Origin: Anaeromyces robustus
Lineage: Eukaryota > Neocallimastigomycota > Neocallimastigomycetes > Neocallimastigales > Neocallimastigaceae
Reading direction: 5' to 3'
Assembly (NCBI GenBank): GCA_002104895.1
Contig: MCFG01000011.1
Coordinates: 222,501 to 247,500, forward strand
Length of the DNA: 25,000 nt
Below the pieces are notes generated by a model, which made no database searches, was not told the DNA's origin, and was given only the letters and a program-made list of their open reading frames with translations. This document shows positions 18,787 through 25,000 of this stretch, piece after piece. Every line of letters starts with the position of its first letter. Within the stretch, counting starts at the first letter, position 1. The translations under genes and the position numbers were made by a program.

Positions 18787-21700
18787 ATGAAAGATAACGT
18801 AAAGTTACAACCCGAAGAACGTCTTAACTCTAAGAACTTCGAAGAATGGGAATTTCTTATTAAGAACATCCTGGAATCCGAACAAGTACTTGAATACATC
18901 AAATCAGATGTAATTAGTGAAATTAATACCAAGCTTGAAGAAGCCAAAGGAAGTGAAACTCCAAATGAAGCAACTATCAAAGACCTTGAGAATCAGGTTG
19001 CCGATGCCAAAATGAAAAATGCTTTGGCCACTACCATCATTAGTATTAATGTATCTTTTGGAATTGTCGAAAAGATTAAAGGTTTGAAATCCGCTTATGC
19101 AGTTATGAAGAAATTAACTGTCCTTTATGGAAAAAGGAAGTCTTCTGATATTCAATTCTGGATGAAGAAGATGAACACTATGAAAGCGAAGACACTTTAT
19201 GAATGTAAAGGTGTAATCACTGAGCTAAATGAAATTTTTGAAAAGTTGGCTGAATCAAACGTAAAACTTAGTGATCTAGAAAAAATTAGAATCTTTTATT
19301 TAGCTTTTCCAAAAGTCTTAAGAGAACAAATCCATCCAACAGGAGAAGAAAAAGTGGAACAATTTTTAGAAGAAGTCTTAAAAATAATTAACTTCCAAGT
19401 GTACATAAGAAGTACAGTAAACATCGGATATAAACAAATCAGTGACGACAAAGAAGATCTTATGGAAATCGACGATATAAATGGTATCGACTCTGTTGAA
19501 AAGGAGGCATCATACCTCTCCAGAAATAAGTATTGCCATATATGCAAGACTAATAGTCACACGACAGACAGTTGTCGTCATAATAACCTGACTAAAAAGA
19601 ATAAAAAACATACTGACAATAAAAGAAATAACAACAACCGCAAGCAAAGAAGAAGAAATTTCAAAAGGAACCAAGGTAAGAATGAAAGAAAGTCAATGAA
19701 TAACATCCAGTATGAACAAGAACCTTCAGAAGAAATTTCTTTGGATAACCTTGAATGTTTGTATCAACAAGATATAGATAATATTGAAAGAATTGATGAA
19801 ATTGAGATTGATCAAGAAAATCAAAATGAACAAAGTGAAAGAGAAATCATCGAAGATCCAAAATGTATCTCGTTTTTAAATAAGGAGAATCCAAAACAAA
19901 CCGTTTGGACTTTTGATACTGGTGCATCCGAACATATCACTAACAATAAAAATATCTTAGAAGATTTTCGTGAAAAGAAAATAATTTTAAAATGCGCAAA
20001 TAATTCTCTTTGCGAATTTAGTGGTGTAGGTAACTATACTGCTGTTATCAATGGTTACATTATTAAATTAGAAAATGTCTTATATTCCGAACATGTAAAC
20101 AAAAATCTTCTTAGTGGTATAAAATTGATCAAGAATGGAATAAACTGTCACCTAAAATCAAGAAAGAACAAGGTGTATCTCACTTTAAAGTTAAAGAACA
20201 ATCAAAACAAAACAATTAATCTTGGAACTTTTAGTGCTGATGATAATAACATTATTCACATTCAATTAAACAATCATTTATCAAACTATTCTTTTGATAA
20301 TATTACTGAAGACGAAACAATTGATTTAGATGATCAATCAAGAATGCTATGGCACAAAAGATTGGGACATTTCTATCATGACAATATAAATAATTATTTA
20401 AAATTACACAACATAAAACCTGTAAAATGTTTCGATTGTAAAATAGCAAAACTTAATAGGAAGACACATAAAGGTGAAACTCCGAAAGCCACCCAAGTCT
20501 TAGAAACGATCCATTCAGATGTGATGGGTCCGATAAATCCAATGTCATTTACTGGAAAGAAGTTCATATTAACGTTTATAGATGAATTTAGTAGGAAAAG
20601 CTGGATTTTTCTATTAGTTGATAAAAAGGAAATACCAAAGATTACCATTAATTTCTTCATGTATTTAGAAAATCAATGCAAACAAAGAATTAAAAGATTC
20701 CATACTGATCACGGAACAGAATATGACAACAAGAAAATAATAGAATACTGTAAAAGAAATGGAATACTTAAAACATTCTCACCTCCTCATAGCCCTCAGA
20801 ATAATGGCTTAGCAGAAAGGTTCAACTACACTGTAGTAAGCTGTGCGAGAACTTTACTCCATGGAGCTCAAATGGACATTAACTTCTGGGATTATGCTGT
20901 CAAATATGCATGTATGTTATACAACATCACTCCTCATAAAGGCATTAATAAGAAAATTCCAAATGAAGTATTTTTTAACAAAAAGGTTGATCTAAAATAT
21001 ATTAAAGTATTTGGATGTCGTGCATCTTATAAAGATTTTTCTCAAAAGAAAGGAAAATTTGAAAGCAAAGGAAGAGATGGTGTTTTTCTAGGTTTTAATA
21101 ATGAATCATACTGTTATATCATTATGGACTTAGAAGATCTTAGCATTCATCTAGTAAATGAAGTAACTTTCAATGAACAAACCCCTTCTGCTTTAAAAAT
21201 AAAGAAACATGTTAACGATCAACATAAAAATTTACTGAATAATGATAATTACATATGTGAACGCAGCGTCATCGATGAAGATGGATTAGTATATGATAAT
21301 AATATTTCGAATAATATATTATATAATGAAGCTGATTCATATGTAATTGCGAAAAATAAAGTAAACACCCAAAGCTCAGAGGACACAGCAAATGGTTCAA
21401 CATCCAATCTAAAAGTAATTGAAATCTCAGATAATAATAAAGAAGAAACATTCTCTGATAATAACAATCAATCGAATTTAAATTCAAATTCAAAAGATGA
21501 TGATACATTTAATATGGAACATTCTGATACAGATAATAATAGTGAATTGTTTAATAAATCTTCAAAAAGAAAATATTCTATCGATTCAGATTCAGATGAC
21601 ATTACAGCACATAACAAAAGATTAAATTGCAATACATATCCACAAAATCACACTCCATTAAAAAGAAAACAAAAAGATTATAGTGATAAGTCGGTTAAAA

Positions 21701-23478
21701 AACAAAAACCTTCATTTAATGAACCTCAAAAACGAAAATGTGATTCTACTGATACAAAATCTAACAAAAAACAAAAACCTTCTTTCAATGAATCAACTAA
21801 AAGACCTAATGATTCAACCGATTCTAAAATAATTAAAAAGTCAAAATTTACAATGGACAATATTACAAAACCTAATAATCACTATCAAGATAACAGTAAC
21901 AATACATCAACTGAATACAGTAAAATTGATACATATACACCTTTAACTTATAAACAAGCTATTACTTGTAACGACAAAGATCAATGGATAAAAGCTATGA
22001 ACGCTGAAATTAATAATTTTTATGATAACAAAATAATGACCTTTGTTAAATCTCTCCCTCCAGGCATAAAACCAACTTCAACAAAATGGGTTTACACTAT
22101 TAAAAAGGATGGTCAAGGTAATATTATTAAGTATAAAGCTCGTCTTGTTGCACGAGGATTCACACAAAAGAAAGGTGTTGATTATGATTTAACTTACTCT
22201 CCAACTCTCAGTATAGATAGTTTAAAGTTGATTATTGCTTTAGCATCAAAGTTCAAGTGGGAATTAATGCAACTAGATATTAAAGCCGCTTATTTAAACG
22301 CTGCTCTTGATAAAAACATTTATGTCAATATACCACCTGGTGATATTAATTTTGGAAAAGGATTCTGGTTACTTAACAAAGCCTTGTATGGATTGAAACA
22401 ATCCGGTCGCCAATGGAACATCCACTTCACTAATTTTCTCAAAAATAATGGGTTTACACAACTTCGCTCTGAACCATGCATTTTTGCAAAAAAGAAGGGA
22501 GGAAAAGTAGTATGTATTATTGGAGTTTACGTGGATGATCTATTAATAACAGGTATTAAACATTATATAAATATAACAATTAAAAACATTAAAGAAAACT
22601 TTAAAATTTCAAAATGCAATAAAGCAGATTATATAATAGGTATTAACATTGAAAAAGAAAATTCAAATTATTCTATTTCACAAACACAACTAATTAACAA
22701 TTTAATGCAAAAATTTAAAATTACTAATATAAGAAAAGCAAAAACACCTTGTTCAACAATAACAAAATCAGATAAAAATGATAAACAAATTGATAAAACA
22801 ACATTTAAAAGTGCAATAGGTTCCTTAATCTATCTTTCAAGATGTACAAGACCTGACATTACTTTTGCAGTTGGAAAGGTCGCAAGAAATTCTGAAAATC
22901 CAACCATAGCTGATTGGAAAATGGTAATAAATATATTGAAATATTTAAATTATACTAAACATTATAAAATTACATATAAAGGACAGGGGGAAATAAGAGC
23001 CTACACAGATTCAGACTTTGCTGGAGACCCAAGAGATAGAAAATCCACATCAGGGTATATAATTTTAATGGACAAGGATCCTATCAGCTGGCAATCGAAG
23101 AAGCAAACAGTAGTAGCAACCTCTACTGCTGAAGCCGAATATATAGCTACCTCCAAATGTACTAAAAAAGTTTTATGGTTTAGAAATATCCTTAACGAAT
23201 TATTTAATATAAATAAACCAATTAAAATTTTCACAGACAACTTAGCTAGCAAAACAAGTATTGAAAATGGAGAATTAAACAACAAATTAAAACACATAGA
23301 AATTAAATTTTATTTCAATAAGGAAAATATCAAAAACAACAAAATAGCTTTAGAATATATCAACACAGAGAAAATGTTAGCAGATCCACTAACTAAAGAT
23401 TTTAATAGCCCAAAAATGACAAAGTTTACAGACCAAATTTTTAACAAGAAAACATTCTGGTCTGAGGGGGAATGTTAG
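18787..23478 (+). CDS. Copia Gag-Pol polyprotein
   Basis: A single 1563-aa frame from the first ATG, 25 bases after the LTR, to a TAG that lies 3 bases inside the 3' LTR. In order: a Gag region (residues 1 to about 240, starting RLNSKNFEEW); a CCHC knuckle (C250-X2-C253-X4-H258-X4-C263) with a following Lys/Arg/Asn-rich stretch; an aspartic protease (D377-T-G-A-S); a pre-integrase zinc site (H523, H528, C548, C551); and an integrase with D578, D641 and E677 (35 residues between the last two). Next comes a low-complexity linker (about 790-1055) with Lys-rich repeats, then the reverse transcriptase (D1164 in QLDIKAAY; Y1248-V-D-D) and RNase H (D1408, E1449, D1484). Gag and Pol share one frame with no stop or shift, so Gag excess must come from another mechanism. 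Nothing is truncated and no catalytic residue is missing. Confidence 0.96.
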   Translation: MKDNVKLQPEERLNSKNFEEWEFLIKNILESEQVLEYIKSDVISEINTKLEEAKGSETPNEATIKDLENQVADAKMKNALATTIISINVSFGIVEKIKGLKSAYAVMKKLTVLYGKRKSSDIQFWMKKMNTMKAKTLYECKGVITELNEIFEKLAESNVKLSDLEKIRIFYLAFPKVLREQIHPTGEEKVEQFLEEVLKIINFQVYIRSTVNIGYKQISDDKEDLMEIDDINGIDSVEKEASYLSRNKYCHICKTNSHTTDSCRHNNLTKKNKKHTDNKRNNNNRKQRRRNFKRNQGKNERKSMNNIQYEQEPSEEISLDNLECLYQQDIDNIERIDEIEIDQENQNEQSEREIIEDPKCISFLNKENPKQTVWTFDTGASEHITNNKNILEDFREKKIILKCANNSLCEFSGVGNYTAVINGYIIKLENVLYSEHVNKNLLSGIKLIKNGINCHLKSRKNKVYLTLKLKNNQNKTINLGTFSADDNNIIHIQLNNHLSNYSFDNITEDETIDLDDQSRMLWHKRLGHFYHDNINNYLKLHNIKPVKCFDCKIAKLNRKTHKGETPKATQVLETIHSDVMGPINPMSFTGKKFILTFIDEFSRKSWIFLLVDKKEIPKITINFFMYLENQCKQRIKRFHTDHGTEYDNKKIIEYCKRNGILKTFSPPHSPQNNGLAERFNYTVVSCARTLLHGAQMDINFWDYAVKYACMLYNITPHKGINKKIPNEVFFNKKVDLKYIKVFGCRASYKDFSQKKGKFESKGRDGVFLGFNNESYCYIIMDLEDLSIHLVNEVTFNEQTPSALKIKKHVNDQHKNLLNNDNYICERSVIDEDGLVYDNNISNNILYNEADSYVIAKNKVNTQSSEDTANGSTSNLKVIEISDNNKEETFSDNNNQSNLNSNSKDDDTFNMEHSDTDNNSELFNKSSKRKYSIDSDSDDITAHNKRLNCNTYPQNHTPLKRKQKDYSDKSVKKQKPSFNEPQKRKCDSTDTKSNKKQKPSFNESTKRPNDSTDSKIIKKSKFTMDNITKPNNHYQDNSNNTSTEYSKIDTYTPLTYKQAITCNDKDQWIKAMNAEINNFYDNKIMTFVKSLPPGIKPTSTKWVYTIKKDGQGNIIKYKARLVARGFTQKKGVDYDLTYSPTLSIDSLKLIIALASKFKWELMQLDIKAAYLNAALDKNIYVNIPPGDINFGKGFWLLNKALYGLKQSGRQWNIHFTNFLKNNGFTQLRSEPCIFAKKKGGKVVCIIGVYVDDLLITGIKHYINITIKNIKENFKISKCNKADYIIGINIEKENSNYSISQTQLINNLMQKFKITNIRKAKTPCSTITKSDKNDKQIDKTTFKSAIGSLIYLSRCTRPDITFAVGKVARNSENPTIADWKMVINILKYLNYTKHYKITYKGQGEIRAYTDSDFAGDPRDRKSTSGYIILMDKDPISWQSKKQTVVATSTAEAEYIATSKCTKKVLWFRNILNELFNINKPIKIFTDNLASKTSIENGELNNKLKHIEIKFYFNKENIKNNKIALEYINTEKMLADPLTKDFNSPKMTKFTDQIFNKKTFWSEGEC
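21700..21837 (+). repeat. Two 69-bp in-frame repeats in the integrase-RT linker
   Basis: Units of 23 codons at 21700-21768 and 21769-21837 both begin KQKPSFNE and share the pattern KR..DSTD.K, with the basic cluster K-K-Q-K at each junction. They may act as nuclear-localisation or spacer sequence. Confidence 0.8.
23464..23472 (+). other. Polypurine tract
   Basis: GAGGGGGAA directly abuts the 3' LTR. It is the expected primer site for plus-strand DNA synthesis, and it encodes the last Gag-Pol codons. Confidence 0.85.
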
Positions 23479-23760
23479 AATATAATAATTTGTGTAAAAT
23501 AAATTTTATATACGTCAAATAAATTTAATTTAATTTATTCTCGTTGTTTAAAGTAATACAATGAAATTCGTTATATTTAAAATACATTATTTAATCATTG
23601 TATAAAATTTTTAATTATATTATTATCAAGCCACATTTAGTATAAATATCCATGTATTTTCCCAAACTGTAAATCAACAGTATACTCATTTAATTATTAA
23701 TAAATAAATAATAAACTTTAATTAATATTAAAACAAATTATCTTAACTCATATTCTATTT
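23473..23760 (+). repeat. 3' LTR of the copia element (288 bp)
   Basis: Same length as the 5' LTR, with no difference that I can find by eye. It is followed at once by the AAAAC target duplication. Confidence 0.95.
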
Positions 23761-23765
23761 AAAAC
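23761..23765. repeat. Target-site duplication, right copy (AAAAC)
   Basis: Second copy of the 5-bp target, matching 18469-18473. Confidence 0.8.
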
Positions 23766-23889
23766 TTCATATTATTTGTATTAATTATATATTTATTTAA
23801 TTTTAATTATATATTTATTTAATTATTTAATTATTTAATTATTTAATTATTTAATTATTTAATTATTTATTATTTAATTATTTATTATT

Positions 23890-23958
23890 TACTTATTTAT
23901 TTATTTATTTATTTATATATATATTTATTTATTTATTTATTTATATATATATATATAT

Positions 23959-24025
<67 letters not shown>

Positions 24026-24027
24026 TT
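23890..24027. repeat. (ATTT)n microsatellite with TA interruptions
   Basis: Three blocks of ATTT units separated by short (TA)n runs; the last block has about 17 units. Confidence 0.85.
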
Positions 24028-24317
24028 ATATTTTTTCTAATATAATTAACAAGATTATATTAATATACATTATATATATATGTATATTAGCTTTAATTAT
24101 ACTTTCTAATATACTATATGTACTCATAAATCAATCTAATGGTAAGTTAAATAGAGAATATTATCAATATTTATAACATCTTTTTTTTTATTATTATTAT
24201 TAAAATAATAATGAATTAAAATAAAATAATTGGTATATAGGTATTCTTAATTAATTTGACATTTTTAAAAACTATCCTCTCTTTTATATATATATATATA
24301 TATAAAATGTCATAATT

Positions 24318-24419
24318 ATTAAAAAGATAAAAGTATATTTTTTTTAATATAGATAAATAGGTAAATAAATTAAAAAGATAAAAGTATATTTTTTTTAACA
24401 CAGATAAATAAGCAAATAA
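24318..24419. repeat. 51-bp tandem duplication
   Basis: Copies at 24318-24368 and 24369-24419 share ATTAAAAAGATAAAAGTATA at the start and differ at four positions (AATAT/AACAC and AGGTA/AAGCA), all transitions. Confidence 0.85.
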
Positions 24420-24514
24420 AAAGCATAATTTTATTTAAAAGTGTGGCGTTGGGTACCAAAAACGGGACATCTGAAAAGAAAGTTTATTTGGTGTTTTTAT
24501 AAATTTTTATTATA

Positions 24515-24516
<2 letters not shown>

Positions 24517-24552
<36 letters not shown>
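24517..24552. repeat. (ATT)n microsatellite
   Basis: About 12 ATT units. Confidence 0.85.
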
Positions 24553-24555
<3 letters not shown>

Positions 24556-25000
24556 ACAATTAATACAATATATAGTTAAAACTTAAAAAAATTTACATTA
24601 ATAAATTAATAAACATAAAGAAATTAATAAAATTTTAAAAAAAAAAAAAAAACAAAAAAATAAAAAATAAAATATATATATTATTATTATTATTATTGTT
24701 ATTATAATAATAATAATCTTCGACATTTCCAATAAATTTAATACCAATGACAATTTAGATGAGTCTTTATTATTTTCTTTTTGATGGAAAAAGAAAAAAA
24801 AAAAACATTATGACACAAGGAAAAAGGTGTAAAACACGACTTAATATGACTCTAAATATTTAAATAAGAAAGCTATATTTATTTATTATTTATAATTTTT
24901 TTTTTTTTTTCATGTTTTATTTTATTATTGCTTTTTTATTGTGTGTAAAGAATATATGATAATGATTACATTTAATAATAAATAATAAAATATGTCTTTT

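Larger units (their letters stand above)
18474..23760 (+). mobile_element. Full-length Ty1/copia LTR retrotransposon
   Basis: The 5287-bp element has two 288-bp LTRs, a primer-binding site, one Gag-Pol frame with integrase before reverse transcriptase (the copia order), a polypurine tract and a 5-bp target duplication. The LTRs look identical and all catalytic motifs are present, so it is a recent and probably still competent insertion. Its coding part is visibly richer in G and C than the surrounding DNA. It is inserted about 570 bases upstream of ranbp1 in the opposite orientation. Confidence 0.97.
23766..25000. other. Repeat-rich intergenic DNA after the copia element
   Basis: Holds TTAATTATTT-type repeats (about 23805-23890), an (ATTT)n array (about 23890-24027), a 51-bp tandem duplication (24318-24419) and an (ATT)n array (24517-24552). 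Two short patches, at 24441-24500 and 24718-24860, are richer in G and C and are left unassigned. They may be regulatory or untranslated parts of a gene beyond the right edge. No gene is supported. Confidence 0.6.

Noticed and set aside
24718-24785. Possible exon reading SNKFNTNDNLDESLLFSF before a stop
   Set aside because: No splice acceptor precedes it, the upstream is ATA repeat, and there is no matching partner exon.

Overview
The window looks like nuclear DNA of an extremely AT-rich, intron-rich eukaryote, most likely an anaerobic gut fungus (Neocallimastigomycota). The evidence is near-pure A/T intergenic DNA full of homopolymers and (ATT)n/(ATTT)n arrays, many short GT-AG introns in recognisable fungal-type housekeeping genes, a Ty1/copia element and a decayed LINE-like element. 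This placement is an inference; other AT-rich eukaryotes such as Dictyostelium fit less well because of the intron density.

Layout, left to right. 1-290 (+) is a broken alpha/beta-hydrolase (esterase/lipase-like) fragment ending in a triplicated 19-bp unit. 1405-1938 (+) is a single-exon gene for a small secreted, cysteine-containing protein of unknown function; a ~65-bp block ahead of it is repeated behind it. 2904-3413 (+) is a truncated, stop-riddled non-LTR retrotransposon C-terminus ending in a perfect hairpin. 4839-14306 (-) is a complete 30-exon gene for the cohesin regulator Pds5 (1335 aa by my splice model); one intron holds about 184 perfect ATT units. 16599-17904 (-) is a complete three-exon gene for RanBP1 (177 aa). 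18474-23760 (+) is a full-length, apparently intact Ty1/copia retrotransposon with two 288-bp LTRs that I read as identical, a 5-bp target duplication and one 1563-aa Gag-Pol frame. The last 1.2 kb is repeat-rich intergenic DNA with a 51-bp tandem duplication and two short, richer, unassigned islands.

The genes do not form an operon or cluster. pds5 (sister-chromatid cohesion) and ranbp1 (Ran-dependent nuclear transport) are unrelated same-strand housekeeping genes. Mobile DNA sits on both sides: an old LINE fragment beyond the 3' end of pds5 and a fresh copia insertion about 0.57 kb upstream of ranbp1. The most distinctive observations are the very long intronic (ATT)n array, a copia primer-binding site that matches the anticodon arm of tRNA-Lys(CUU) (a half-tRNA primer), a final pds5 exon hidden behind a donor that mimics a stop codon, and the duplicated block around the secreted-protein gene. 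I saw no CRISPR array, rRNA or tRNA gene, and nothing that clearly amounts to an undescribed multi-gene system.
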